Positions 53,191 to 62,910 of a stretch of DNA of 64,000 nt are shown piece by piece; the stretch's first letter is position 1; each line of letters starts with the position of its first letter. Location of the stretch: NCBI GenBank assembly GCA_902495595.1, contig CABUXV010000007.1:1-64000 (forward strand), given 5' to 3'. This stretch comes from an uncultured Eubacterium sp. Its GTDB lineage: Bacteria; Bacillota; Clostridia; Peptostreptococcales; Anaerovoracaceae. The notes under the pieces are model-generated. The model was given only the letters and a program-made list of their open reading frames with translations. It made no database searches and was not told the origin of the DNA. The translations under genes and the position numbers were made by a program.

Positions 53191-53339
53191 ATCTATTCCT
53201 CCATACTATTAAAATTTTAACTGTTTCATTATTTAATGCACTTAATAAAAAATCATTGTTTCACAAATTGTTGCCGCTTTTATTATACATAAAATTCTCT
53301 CAAAAACAATCCCCTGCCATTAATTTTTTAAACTCATAT

Positions 53340-53792
53340 TTACTTAATCATAACGTCATAGCACAAAAAATCATTATAGCCGACCTTAATGGTATTAAAC
53401 TCAGCTGCTTTATAACCTCGTCTTTGATATATACTCTTTGCAGGCAGTGACGCGTCAACTACAACTTCCGTATATTTGTCTAAAATAACGCTTTCTGCAT
53501 AGTCCAACATCTCTCTTCCATATCCATATCTCTGATATTCAGGCAAAACAAACAGCCTGCATATTTCATTGTCCTTTACCGTGACTGTACCTACTGCTTT
53601 TTGCTCTTTTTCAAAACATATAAAAACTCTTTCTCTGCTTATGTCATCCGCAATACTTTTTTCATCGTGATAACGGAGAAAAAACTCAACAGCGCCTTTA
53701 GGATAGTAATGGGGATATGTTTCAGATATACTTCTCTCTGAAATTCTTTTCACCGTACCCAAATCCGATAAAACAGCCTTTTTTATACTCAT
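53340..53792 (-). CDS. GNAT-family N-acetyltransferase
   Basis: 150-residue acetyl-CoA-dependent transferase. The acetyl-CoA loop is RLFVLPEYQRYGYGREMLDYAE (Q/RxxGxG/A pattern), followed by the usual VVDASLPAKSIYQRRGYKAAEF. Start ATG 53792. Single gene between guaA-like and a second GNAT gene; acceptor unknown. Confidence 0.88.
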   Translation of the reverse strand: MSIKKAVLSDLGTVKRISERSISETYPHYYPKGAVEFFLRYHDEKSIADDISRERVFICFEKEQKAVGTVTVKDNEICRLFVLPEYQRYGYGREMLDYAESVILDKYTEVVVDASLPAKSIYQRRGYKAAEFNTIKVGYNDFLCYDVMIK

Positions 53793-53887
53793 CTTTTCAT
53801 CCCCCGCAAATTTAATCCTATATAATATACTAAATCATTCTATCACATACCCAATCCTCTTACTATAAACTTCACGATTTCAGCAAA

Positions 53888-54325
53888 CTAATCACAAATT
53901 TTATTTCTTTTCCAAATCATAGTATATTCTATTTCTCCCGTATCCTCATCCTTGTCTTCTGAAATTACGGAAAAATTTTCTCTCAAATAAAAGGAAACGG
54001 CTCCCCGGTTATTACGGTATACATTTAATGAAAGCAAATTGTATCTTTGCTTCACATGATCAAGAAGGCGTTTTCCTGCGCCTGTGCAGCGATATTCTTT
54101 ATCTACAAAAATACCCGCTATATAACCATCCATAACTCCAATAAAGCCCTTTATTTTACCTCCGGTTTCATAAACAAATACTTCTGCCTGCAAAATCTGC
54201 TGCTGCACGAAATCAAAATTTGACTGCCAATAATCATCATTAATAAAAAAATGAGCATCTTTATTGCTTTCTAACCAAATCTCCATTACCTGCTTTATAT
54301 CTTCACTTTTAAATATTCTAATCAT
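53888..54325 (-). CDS. GNAT-family N-acetyltransferase
   Basis: 145-residue GNAT protein: MIRIFKSEDIKQVMEIWLES at the start, acetyl-CoA loop GIFVDKEYRCTGAGKRLLDHVK, then LNVYRNNRGAVSFYLRENF. Similar to YjaB/ribosomal-protein-type small acetyltransferases. Start ATG 54325 with AAGGGA upstream; an in-frame TTG lies two codons earlier. Acceptor unknown. Confidence 0.87.
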   Translation of the reverse strand: MIRIFKSEDIKQVMEIWLESNKDAHFFINDDYWQSNFDFVQQQILQAEVFVYETGGKIKGFIGVMDGYIAGIFVDKEYRCTGAGKRLLDHVKQRYNLLSLNVYRNNRGAVSFYLRENFSVISEDKDEDTGEIEYTMIWKRNKICD

Positions 54326-54366
54326 ATTCAATATTATTCCCTTTCATAAAAACAGCAAGCTATGCA

Positions 54367-55119
54367 TTACAGCATCATAATTCTTATTATGCCTAGCATC
54401 ATAAGATGGGCAGGATAAAACCAATAGAAAAACCATTTTGAGAATCGTCTACCTTTTTCCATTCTTTTCCCGTTATAAAAATAAATAATCGTAATTCCCG
54501 CCAAAGCAATTCCTATCATACTTATAAAAGCGTAAAGTATGCTTATGCCTACAGGAAAGTTTACTGTCTTCTCCGCAAAATTAAGAATGCCAAACAACAT
54601 CATAGAAACAGCAAATGCAATCTTTGTCTTATCTTCTGAACCTTTCGCCCACACAAATAAAATCGTAAATATCGGCGCCAATAACGACCAGTCGGAAATC
54701 AGAGAAAGCAGCGTTAAAGCCAATATAACAACCCTCCTTAACACTTTATCCGAAAGCCTTTCATATGCAAGAAGAATACAAAAACATATAAACAATGTAA
54801 AAATCATATTAAAACCGCAAAATTCCAGTATCCCATCATATGAAAAAGCAAGACAATAGGGGATTTGCGAAATCATCGCAAACAGCATAAGCCTATATAA
54901 ATACCTTTTCTTTGAACGGGTATGGTAAAACCCCTCTGCAAGAAAGTAACACATGGTAATAGCAGTAAAATATCCTATATCTAAAAAGACTTCTGATATA
55001 AAAGTTCCACTTTTCATAAAAAGAATTGAAATATGGTTTAAAAACATTGCCGCCATCGCTATATATTTAATTATATCTCTGTTCAAAAATCCGTATTTTA
55101 TTTCAATCTTTGCCTCCAC
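54367..55119 (-). CDS. TraX-family membrane protein
   Basis: 250-residue protein with eight or so membrane segments and the TraX signature (RDIIKYIAMAAMFLNHISILF, YFLAEGFYHTRSKKRYLYRLMLFAMISQIPY, WFYPAHLMMLGIIRIM). TraX acetylates F pilin in conjugation plasmids; chromosomal Firmicute members are of unknown function and related to acyltransferase-3 proteins. Starts with GTG 55119, nine bases after CGGAG. No conjugation genes are beside it. Confidence 0.88.
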   Translation of the reverse strand: MEAKIEIKYGFLNRDIIKYIAMAAMFLNHISILFMKSGTFISEVFLDIGYFTAITMCYFLAEGFYHTRSKKRYLYRLMLFAMISQIPYCLAFSYDGILEFCGFNMIFTLFICFCILLAYERLSDKVLRRVVILALTLLSLISDWSLLAPIFTILFVWAKGSEDKTKIAFAVSMMLFGILNFAEKTVNFPVGISILYAFISMIGIALAGITIIYFYNGKRMEKGRRFSKWFFYWFYPAHLMMLGIIRIMML

Positions 55120-55132
55120 TATTGTTATCTCC

Positions 55133-55200
55133 GCGCTTTATGCCTTAACATTTTCTTAACCGCGCTTTATACCTTAACATTTTCTTGACTGCGCTTCATT
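55133..55200. repeat. Two-and-a-third copies of a 29-bp tandem repeat
   Basis: Unit 1 (55133-55161) and unit 2 (55162-55190) are both 29 bases, begin GCGCTTTAT, share CCTTAACATTTTCTT and differ at three to four positions; a third partial unit starts GCGCTTCATT at 55191. They lie just upstream of the TraX-like gene. Confidence 0.8.
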
Positions 55201-55292
55201 AAAGCTTCCTACCATATTCTTTGGCTATGGTTTACTCCTCCGATTCCTTCAGCAGTAAACTTTGTCGCCTCTTAAAGCACAACAAAAAATCA

Positions 55293-55330
55293 AACCTCCG
55301 AAATATCTGTTTTTAAAGATTTCAGAGGTT
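55293..55330 (-). terminator. Terminator of guaA
   Basis: AACCTC...GAGGTT arms with an inner GAAAT/ATTTC stretch (55293-55330) form a hairpin 20 bases after the guaA stop; the minus strand then reads TGATTTTTTG. Confidence 0.75.
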
Positions 55331-55349
55331 TTGTAAATCTATGTTTTAC

Positions 55350-56918
55350 TTATTCAAACTCTATCGTCCCCGGCGGTTTTCCTGTACAATCGTACATAAC
55401 TCTGTTGACGTGTTTTACTTCATTTACTATTCTGGTCGTCACTTTCTGTACTACTTCCCATGGAATTTGTGCTGCTTCTGCTGTCATAAAATCACTTGTC
55501 ATCACTGCGCGCAAAGCGACTGCATAGTCATAGGTACGAAAATCACCCATTACACCTACGCTTTTCATATTTGTAAGAACTGCAAAATACTGCCCGAGCG
55601 TTCCTGCTTGCCCGAATTTGGGAATCAAACCCTCTTCCATTGCCTTTCCTATCTCTTCTCTGTATATGGCATCGGCATCCTGAACCATTTTTACTTTTTC
55701 TTCAGTTACTTCACCTATTATCCTTATACCGAGACCGGGACCGGGAAAAGGCTGACGAAATACAAGATAATCCGGAATTCCAAGCTCCAGTCCTGCATGC
55801 CTTACTTCATCCTTAAACAGCATCCTCAGCGGCTCTATTATCTCTTTAAAATCGACGAAGTCCGGAAGTCCTCCCACATTATGATGGGATTTTATAACTG
55901 CTGAATTTCCAAGACCGCTTTCTATAACATCCGGATATATAGTTCCCTGCACCAGAAAATCCACTGAACCGATTTTCTGAGCTTCTTCCTCAAATACACG
56001 AATGAACTCTTCGCCTATGATTTTTCTCTTTTCCTCAGGCTCTGTAATTCCCGAAAGTTTTTCATAAAACCTCTGCTGCGCATTCACACGTACAAAGTTA
56101 AGGTTATATGCTCCCGAAGAGCCGAACACGGCTTCAACTTCATCGCCTTCATTTTTACGCAGAAGACCATGGTCAACAAAAACGCATGTAAGCTGCTTTC
56201 CTACAGCTTTAGAAAGAAGAACTGCAGCCACAGAAGAATCAACTCCGCCTGAAAGGGCGCACAGAACTTTTCCCTTTCCGACTTTTTTTCTTATATTTTT
56301 TATTGTATCTTCAACAAATGAACCCATTTGCCAGTCCCCGGAGCAGCCGCATATATCTTTCACAAATGTTCGGAGCATTTCCGTGCCCTGCTCCGTATGC
56401 ATTACTTCCGGATGAAGCTGCAGCGCGAAAAGCCCTTTGTCTCTGTTTTCCATAGCGGCAACGGGACATACCGGCGTGTGAGCAGTGATTTTAAATCCTT
56501 TTGGCACTCTGCTTATGTAATCTGTATGGCTCATCCAGCACACTGCCCTGTCTTCAACATCTTTAAACAATCCGCTCTTATCATCTATACTAACTTCTGT
56601 CCGCCCATATTCACTTACGGGAGCAGTTTCGACCTTGCCCCCAAGCTGATGAGCCATAAGCTGTGCTCCGTAACAGATTCCCAGTATAGGTATTCCCATA
56701 TTATATATTTCATTTGAATTTTGTGGAGATTTCTCTCCGTAAACGCTGTTTGGCCCGCCTGTGAATATTATGCCTTTAGGATTCTTCTCCTTTATTTCCT
56801 CTAACGGCAAAGTGTGCGGATATACCTCACAATAGACATTACATTCACGCACTCGTCTTGCAATCAGCTGATTGTACTGCCCTCCGAAATCCAAAACGAT
56901 AATTTTTTCGTGGTTCAT
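55350..56918 (-). CDS. guaA: GMP synthase (glutamine-hydrolysing)
   Basis: Full-length 522-residue enzyme converting XMP to GMP. Class I glutamine amidotransferase domain (1-195) with nucleophile Cys in GICYGAQLMAHQLGG and the LQLHPEV His/Glu pair. ATP pyrophosphatase domain with LCALSGGVDSSVAAVLL near 225, FRQPFPGPGLGIR, and C-terminal VMYDCTGKPPGTIEFE. It sits 58 bases downstream of guaB on the same strand, making a guaB-guaA unit. Confidence 0.96.
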   Translation of the reverse strand: MNHEKIIVLDFGGQYNQLIARRVRECNVYCEVYPHTLPLEEIKEKNPKGIIFTGGPNSVYGEKSPQNSNEIYNMGIPILGICYGAQLMAHQLGGKVETAPVSEYGRTEVSIDDKSGLFKDVEDRAVCWMSHTDYISRVPKGFKITAHTPVCPVAAMENRDKGLFALQLHPEVMHTEQGTEMLRTFVKDICGCSGDWQMGSFVEDTIKNIRKKVGKGKVLCALSGGVDSSVAAVLLSKAVGKQLTCVFVDHGLLRKNEGDEVEAVFGSSGAYNLNFVRVNAQQRFYEKLSGITEPEEKRKIIGEEFIRVFEEEAQKIGSVDFLVQGTIYPDVIESGLGNSAVIKSHHNVGGLPDFVDFKEIIEPLRMLFKDEVRHAGLELGIPDYLVFRQPFPGPGLGIRIIGEVTEEKVKMVQDADAIYREEIGKAMEEGLIPKFGQAGTLGQYFAVLTNMKSVGVMGDFRTYDYAVALRAVMTSDFMTAEAAQIPWEVVQKVTTRIVNEVKHVNRVMYDCTGKPPGTIEFE

Positions 56919-56976
56919 ATTCGCTCCTCTCCAAATGATACAGTAAAAGTTTATATATGTCAGCGATTTACCATGT

Positions 56977-58485
56977 CTATCTGTTATTGTTTCCTGAAGT
57001 ATCTCTTAAAATTACATCGTGTGCTCCGCCCTCAACTATACTTGTTGCCGAAACCACCGTAAGCTTTGAGTTTTTCTGTAACTCCGGTATGCTGACAACT
57101 CCGCAGTTGCACATTGTCGACTTGACTTTCTGAAGCGACTGTCTCACATTATCGCTTAGAGGTCCTGCATAAGGGACGTATGAGTCAACACCCTCTTCAA
57201 AGGACAGCTTGCTGTCGCCTCCCAAATCGTATCTCTGCCAGTTTCTTGCGCGGTTTGACCCTTCTCCCCAGTATTCCTTGACATAACTTCCATTTATAGT
57301 AAGCTTTGCAGTAGGAGACTCATCGAACCTTGAGAAGTATCTTCCCAGCATAAGAAAATCTGCTCCCATAGCAAGAGCTAAAGTCATATGGTAATCGTAA
57401 ACTATTCCACCATCGGAGCATATAGGAATATAAACGCCTGTCTTTTCGTAATATTCGTCTCTGGCTTTTGCCACCTCGATAACCGCGGAGGCCTGTCCTC
57501 TTCCTATACCTTTCTGTTCTCTTGTGATACATATTGAACCGCCGCCTATGCCTACTTTTATAAAATCAGCTCCGGCATTTGCCAGGTATTCGAAGCCCTC
57601 TTTGTCCACTACGTTTCCTGCGCCTATTTTTACACTGTCGCCGTACTTTTCTCTTACAAAATCAAGGGTTATCTTCTGCCATTCCGTAAATCCTTCTGAT
57701 GAATCTATACAAAGCACATCGGCTCCCGCCTGTACAAGGGCAGGTATTCTTTCAGCATAATCCCTTGTGTTTACCCCTGCTCCCACCACATATCTTTTGT
57801 GTTCATCGAGAAGCTCATCAGGATAGGCCTTATGAGTATCATAATCCTTTCGGAAAACAAAATGCGTAAGTCTCTGTTTTTTATCCACAATAGGAAGCGC
57901 GTTCAGCTTATTGTCCCAAAGTATATTGTTGGCTTCTGAAAGCGTAACACCTTCTTCCGCATAAATCAGTTTATCAAAAGGAGTCATAAAATTGCATACT
58001 TTCTCATCAAGAGACATTCTGCTTATACGATAATCCCTGCTCGTTACAAGTCCCACCATCTTTCCCTCGGCAGTTCCGTCTTCTGTAACTGCAGTAGTTG
58101 AATGTCCTGTTCTTTTTTTCAGTTCCAAAAGCTCTCCAAGCGTCTGATCAGGCCTTATATTGGCGTCGCTCGTAACAAAGCCTGCTTTATGAGCCTTTAC
58201 TTTCCTCACCATATCAGCCTGACTCTCTATTGACTGCGAGCCATATATAAATGAAATACCGCCCTCTTTGGCAAGGGCAATCGCCAGCTGGTCTCCGGAT
58301 ACTGCCTGCATTATCGCAGATACAAGCGGAATATTCATATTTATGGAGGATTCTTCTCCTTTTTTAAATTTAACTACGGGCGTTTTAAGAGAAACGTTTT
58401 CAACCCTGCATTCCGTAGAGGAATAACCCGGAACTAAAAGATATTCGCTGAATGTTCTTGATGGTTCATCAAAAATGTATGCCAT
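56977..58485 (-). CDS. guaB: Inosine-5'-monophosphate dehydrogenase
   Basis: 502-residue NAD-dependent enzyme that makes XMP from IMP, the first step toward GMP. Barrel start (EYLLVPGYSS), two CBS domains between about 95 and 215 (VGLVTSRDYRISRM, KLNALPIVDKKQRLTHF), catalytic loop VGIGGGSICITREQKGIG with the nucleophile Cys, and the mobile flap with RNWQRYDLGG. The loop differs from the usual bacterial GIGPGSICTTR. ATG follows AGGAGG. Heads the guaB-guaA pair. Confidence 0.95.
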   Translation of the reverse strand: MAYIFDEPSRTFSEYLLVPGYSSTECRVENVSLKTPVVKFKKGEESSINMNIPLVSAIMQAVSGDQLAIALAKEGGISFIYGSQSIESQADMVRKVKAHKAGFVTSDANIRPDQTLGELLELKKRTGHSTTAVTEDGTAEGKMVGLVTSRDYRISRMSLDEKVCNFMTPFDKLIYAEEGVTLSEANNILWDNKLNALPIVDKKQRLTHFVFRKDYDTHKAYPDELLDEHKRYVVGAGVNTRDYAERIPALVQAGADVLCIDSSEGFTEWQKITLDFVREKYGDSVKIGAGNVVDKEGFEYLANAGADFIKVGIGGGSICITREQKGIGRGQASAVIEVAKARDEYYEKTGVYIPICSDGGIVYDYHMTLALAMGADFLMLGRYFSRFDESPTAKLTINGSYVKEYWGEGSNRARNWQRYDLGGDSKLSFEEGVDSYVPYAGPLSDNVRQSLQKVKSTMCNCGVVSIPELQKNSKLTVVSATSIVEGGAHDVILRDTSGNNNR

Positions 58486-58578
58486 ATTTGCCTCCTATAT
58501 TTCTAATTCTAAAAATTCTTATACAAAACTATAATATCACATTTTATCTCAAAACGCTTTACTTTACAATTAAAATTT

Positions 58579-59289
58579 TTAATCATCTATACGAAGCATC
58601 CTATAGCCAATGCCTACATGAGTCTGTATATATGTTCCCCTTTCACAGCCTGATTCAATTTTCTTGCGCAGCGATGCCATATATACGCGCAGCGATGAAA
58701 GGTCGCTTTCGTAGCTATTATGCCATACCTTTTTTAAAATATAGCTGTGGGTCAATACCTTTCCCACATTTTGCGCGAGCAGGCAAAGCAAACTGTACTC
58801 TATAGGCATAAGATGAATCAGCTTGCCATCTATCGTTACAGTCGCCGCCGCATAATCTATCACCATGCTTCCATTTTTGAATACAGCCTCTCTTGTCTCA
58901 TCTCTGTCTTCCAGAAATTCCACTCTTCTTATAACAGCTCTGAGTCTTGCAAGCAGTTCATCCACACTGAAAGGTTTTGTTAAATAATCGTCAGCGCCGG
59001 CATCAAGAGCCTTTATCTTATCTTTGTCTTCATCTCTTGCGCTTATGACTATTATCGGACTGTTTGACCAGCTCCTTATTTTTTCAATTATTTCAATCCC
59101 ATCTACATCAGGAAGACCTAAATCCATCAGGATTATATCAGGGTCTCTTGATGCAGCTTCCATCAATGCCGTGTTCCCATTTACAGCTGATATATATTGA
59201 TAATTGTTCATTTTTAACGTATTGGTAAGAAGACTCATAACAGGTCTGTCATCTTCTACTACCATTATTAAAGGTTTTCCCTCTTTCAC
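58579..59289 (-). CDS. kdpE: Response regulator KdpE
   Basis: 236-residue OmpR-type response regulator: receiver with acidic pocket (VVEDD), phospho-acceptor Asp in IILMDLGLPDVDG near 55 and Lys in DDYLTKPFSVDELLAR near 105; C-terminal winged HTH (SYILKKVWHNSYESDLSSLRVYMASLRKKIE). Overlaps the histidine kinase gene by four bases. It should activate kdp transcription under potassium limitation or osmotic stress. Confidence 0.93.
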   Translation of the reverse strand: MKEGKPLIMVVEDDRPVMSLLTNTLKMNNYQYISAVNGNTALMEAASRDPDIILMDLGLPDVDGIEIIEKIRSWSNSPIIVISARDEDKDKIKALDAGADDYLTKPFSVDELLARLRAVIRRVEFLEDRDETREAVFKNGSMVIDYAAATVTIDGKLIHLMPIEYSLLCLLAQNVGKVLTHSYILKKVWHNSYESDLSSLRVYMASLRKKIESGCERGTYIQTHVGIGYRMLRIDD

Positions 59290-60857
59290 TCTATATTCAC
59301 CTCCTCGGCCTTTAACGTAAATCTAAATATACTTCCTTTTGGACTGTTGTCTTCCACATAGATTTTTCCGCCGTGAGCTTCTATTATGCTCTTACATAAA
59401 GCAAGTCCTATTCCCATTCCCCGTCTTCCGTCAGAAGACAAGCCGTCGCCTGTATAAAACATATCGAAAATCTTTTCTTTCTGATACTCTTCTATTCCTC
59501 TTCCATTATCATAAACCGAAACTTCTATATAACTTTCCTGAATGTTTTTCTCTGCATCTTTGTAAATTCTCCGTACTTTTAATATTATTTCCGAACCTTC
59601 TTCCGTATATTTCACTGCATTGTCTACTAAATTGGTTATAACCTGTATTATAAGTTTTGCGTCTATTCTTGCAACGAGAATATCTTCCTCCTGCATTACG
59701 GTCAGCTTCCTGTTTCCGATATGACGTTTCAAGTGTTTGACGCTTTCTGAAATAATATCATCCATAAGTTCAGGCTGCAAATTTATATTCATAGTTCCGT
59801 TTTCAAACCTTGTGACCGATAAAAGATTCTCCACAAGATTTATAAGCCAAACAGAATCCTCATAGATATCCGATAATATTTTCCGTCTTTCGTCCTTTTC
59901 CATAAACTCATAATTTTCTATAAGCATAACTGCATTTCCCGATATGCTGGTTAACGGAGTTCTTAAGTCGTGTGAAACGGCCCGAAGTATATTTGTTCTG
60001 AATTGTTCTCTCTCCAATTCCATTACTAATTTCTGCTCTTTTATACGTATAGCTTCTTTTTCAAATGCCAGTGCGCTTTCATTAAGCATAGCGAGCGTCA
60101 AATTTTCCTCAAAATCATCTAAATGTCTTTTATCCAGATTTACTCCGGCAACTGCATATACTCCATCCGAATTTCCTATTGCAAGGTACATACATTTAGC
60201 ACCTGAGAAAATACTTGTTGCCGCTCCCGCTTTTTTTCCATTATTATACGCCCAATCAGCTGCAGCTATTTCTTCTTTATCAAACTTTACATTATTATCT
60301 CTTTCAGCCAGATACATATAGATGTCCTTTTTTTCAGGCTTTCCTAAAAAGCAGTATACATCGCATTCCAGCATCTGACCAAGCTGTCGTGCTGTCCACG
60401 ATGCTATATCAGAAGCAGAGTAAGCTTTCTGAAATTTATGGCTTGCTTCAAAAAGTATTTCAGTCCTATAGGCTTTTTTCTTCGTCTCCTCTCTGCTTTG
60501 CCTTATCTTGACCACTAAATTGGAAATTATCATAAATGTAGCAAACATCATTATAAAAGTGACTATATACTCTTTGTCGCTTACCCTGAAAGTATACACA
60601 GGCACCGTAAAGAAAAAGTTAAACAAAAATATACTGGCTACAATACTTATAAGACCTGTCAGTTTATATCTTGCATATAAAGATATCACTAAAATTCCAA
60701 TCATATAGACCATTATCATATTATCTTTGTTAAAGCCCTCTTTGTTCAGAAGAAGTGATGCAAGACAGGCTGAAATCAATACCAAAAGCATCATTGCCAT
60801 GTCTTTAAAAAAATCTTTATTCCATAATTTTTGTTTTCTTAATTTGCTTATTTCCAT
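59286..60857 (-). CDS. Sensor histidine kinase, KdpD C-terminal type (DUF4118, GAF, HisKA, HATPase)
   Basis: About 523 residues: membrane DUF4118 block with four segments (about 20-110), a GAF-like region (about 130-260), the phospho-acceptor His in RAVSHDLRTPLTSISG near 300, and ATPase boxes (NLVDNAVKYT, YDNGRGIEEYQKEKIFDMFY, GMGIGLALCKSIIEAHGG). It equals the C-terminal half of KdpD. Start ATG 60857, eight bases after GGAGAG, overlapping the KdpD N-part gene by 41 bases. It very likely works with KdpE and the preceding KdpD N-part as a divided sensor. Confidence 0.9.
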   Translation of the reverse strand: MEISKLRKQKLWNKDFFKDMAMMLLVLISACLASLLLNKEGFNKDNMIMVYMIGILVISLYARYKLTGLISIVASIFLFNFFFTVPVYTFRVSDKEYIVTFIMMFATFMIISNLVVKIRQSREETKKKAYRTEILFEASHKFQKAYSASDIASWTARQLGQMLECDVYCFLGKPEKKDIYMYLAERDNNVKFDKEEIAAADWAYNNGKKAGAATSIFSGAKCMYLAIGNSDGVYAVAGVNLDKRHLDDFEENLTLAMLNESALAFEKEAIRIKEQKLVMELEREQFRTNILRAVSHDLRTPLTSISGNAVMLIENYEFMEKDERRKILSDIYEDSVWLINLVENLLSVTRFENGTMNINLQPELMDDIISESVKHLKRHIGNRKLTVMQEEDILVARIDAKLIIQVITNLVDNAVKYTEEGSEIILKVRRIYKDAEKNIQESYIEVSVYDNGRGIEEYQKEKIFDMFYTGDGLSSDGRRGMGIGLALCKSIIEAHGGKIYVEDNSPKGSIFRFTLKAEEVNIE

Positions 60858-62874
60858 GTCCTGCACTCTCCATACGCTCTATTCTTTCCAGAACAAAAGC
60901 AGCCTCACTTATTATTGCAGATATTATATCATATTTAAACCCGCCGATTTCACGTCTTTCTTCCAGCACCAGACCTACTACCGCAGTAACTTTTTCACTG
61001 TCAATTGCAGGAATATAAATTGCCTGAGCATCGGGAAGCGTGCTGGTAGTACATCCTGCTCTGTGGCCATTTTCAAATACCCATGATACAACTGACTGCT
61101 CCCTTGAATCTGTATATTTTTCTTTAAGTTCATCATATATACAGCTATCTAGATTTTTTCTGAAAAATATATAAGGCTCCTGTATATTCCCATCGACCTT
61201 AGTGTAAAATATAATACTCAAATTTACAAGCTTCTGAATTTGGGATGCCAGCTCTATCCCCACTCCCTCTCTTGAGAAAGTTCTTCTCAGTCTCCTGCTG
61301 TTGTCTAAAAGTATTTCTGTTCTGTATGCTCTCTTGGCATTTACCTCATTTTGTTTCTGTACCTTTGACATCGTCCATGAACTTACTATACCAACCACAA
61401 ACATCATGGCAAAGGTAACCATATAATTATGATTGTATGCATACAGACTGTGCGTTGGATTTATAAAAAAATAATTAAACGAAAGCACACCGAGCACTGA
61501 AAGCAGTGATGAATAAAAATATCCTTTAGTATAAATAGATGTTGCCATTATACCTAGCAGGTATATCATTATTATATTAGCCTCCGAAAAACCAAAATGC
61601 TGAAAACATAGACCGGAAGCAGTGCTTATTATTAAAATAGACAGCATTTTCAACAAATCTATAACTTTTATGTTCTTAAAATATTCAGCGCCAGTGTAAT
61701 AAAACTTTTTTCCGTATTTTATACTTGAATACTCATCGGCTGCTACCATTATATCTATTGCAGGAGCGTATCTGAAAATTTCCTCTTCAAATGAACCTTT
61801 ACTCCTTCGAAATAAAGCCTTTGCGCCTCTCTTGCCTATAACTATCTTGCTCACATGGCTTACTTTCGCATATTCGGCAATCTGCCTTGCCGCATTATTG
61901 CTGAATACAGTTACTACTTTTGCGCCAAGCTTTCTTGCAAGCTTTATATTTTCATCACGCTGCTTCTTAAACTTATAGTTCATTTTCTGAAACACCACGG
62001 TTTCCACGTAAATTGCAGTAAATTCTGCATGAAGAGCATTTGCCAGCCGCGCAGCCTTTCTTATACATTTAGGATTCGATGGCGATGGTGAAATACATAC
62101 CAAAATATGCTCCTCAGGCGAAACATTGCTTTCTCCATACGCTTTATTTTCTTTTTCAGCGATGTGATTTACTCTATCCGCCATCCTCCTCAGACTCATT
62201 TCCCTTAATGCTATCAGCTTATTTCTCTTGAAAAAATTATCTAAAGCCTGATTCGCCTGTCTTTCCTTATATATTTTGCCTTCTTTCATCCGCTCTATTA
62301 ATTCATCAGGCTCAATATCCACCATTTTTACTTGGTCCGCTTCATCAAATATACTATCGGGGATTCTCTCTTTCATATCGATTCCGGTAATGTTCTCCAC
62401 GACATCATTGAGGCTCTCCAAATGCTGTATATTTACAGTTGTATAAACATTTATCCCGTGCTCCAAAAGTTCTTCTATATCCTGATACCTTTTACTGTGT
62501 CGGCACCCTGGTGCATTTGTATGAGCCAGTTCATCCACGAGGATAACCTTAGGATGCCTTATCAATGCAGCATCAATATCAAATTCGTTAAATTTCCGGC
62601 CTTTGTATTCTACTGTTTTAAATGGCAGCTGCTCAATACCTTCCATCATTTTTACAGTTTCTGGTCTCTCATGAGGTTCTATATATCCGGCAACTACATC
62701 AATATCTTCCCTTTGAAGCATATGCGCCATCTCAAGCATGGCATAAGTCTTGCCCGTACCTGCTGCATATCCCAAAAATATTTTAAGCTTTCCTCTGAAC
62801 TGCTTATCCTCAATTTCTTCTTCCACCCGTATTCTTTCAAGAAATTCCTCCGGATTAGGTCTTCCGTCATCCAT
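60817..62874 (-). CDS. kdpD: KdpD N-terminal sensor with universal stress domain, DUF4118 and GAF-like region, no kinase
   Basis: 685 residues. KdpD sensor domain (about 1-215) with Walker A GYAAGTGKT and Walker B VDELAHTNAPG; universal stress protein domain (about 250-375: ILVCISPSPSNPKCIRKAARLANAL, KIVIGKRGAKAL); four membrane segments of DUF4118 (about 400-500); GAF-like region to about 660. The protein ends without HisKA/HATPase domains. Start ATG 62874 after GGAGGG. A second protein provides the kinase and repeats the membrane and GAF parts. Confidence 0.92.
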   Translation of the reverse strand: MDDGRPNPEEFLERIRVEEEIEDKQFRGKLKIFLGYAAGTGKTYAMLEMAHMLQREDIDVVAGYIEPHERPETVKMMEGIEQLPFKTVEYKGRKFNEFDIDAALIRHPKVILVDELAHTNAPGCRHSKRYQDIEELLEHGINVYTTVNIQHLESLNDVVENITGIDMKERIPDSIFDEADQVKMVDIEPDELIERMKEGKIYKERQANQALDNFFKRNKLIALREMSLRRMADRVNHIAEKENKAYGESNVSPEEHILVCISPSPSNPKCIRKAARLANALHAEFTAIYVETVVFQKMNYKFKKQRDENIKLARKLGAKVVTVFSNNAARQIAEYAKVSHVSKIVIGKRGAKALFRRSKGSFEEEIFRYAPAIDIMVAADEYSSIKYGKKFYYTGAEYFKNIKVIDLLKMLSILIISTASGLCFQHFGFSEANIIMIYLLGIMATSIYTKGYFYSSLLSVLGVLSFNYFFINPTHSLYAYNHNYMVTFAMMFVVGIVSSWTMSKVQKQNEVNAKRAYRTEILLDNSRRLRRTFSREGVGIELASQIQKLVNLSIIFYTKVDGNIQEPYIFFRKNLDSCIYDELKEKYTDSREQSVVSWVFENGHRAGCTTSTLPDAQAIYIPAIDSEKVTAVVGLVLEERREIGGFKYDIISAIISEAAFVLERIERMESAGHGNKQIKKTKIME

Positions 62875-62910
62875 TATATGTTCCCTCCGCAAATATTACT
62901 TTTCATACGC

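Noticed and set aside
54367..55119. TraX-like gene as evidence of a conjugative element
   Set aside because: Chromosomal TraX-family genes are common in Firmicutes, and no other transfer gene lies beside it; it is outside the AT-rich island.
55133..55200. CRISPR array
   Set aside because: The units are directly adjacent with no spacers and there are no cas genes in the window.
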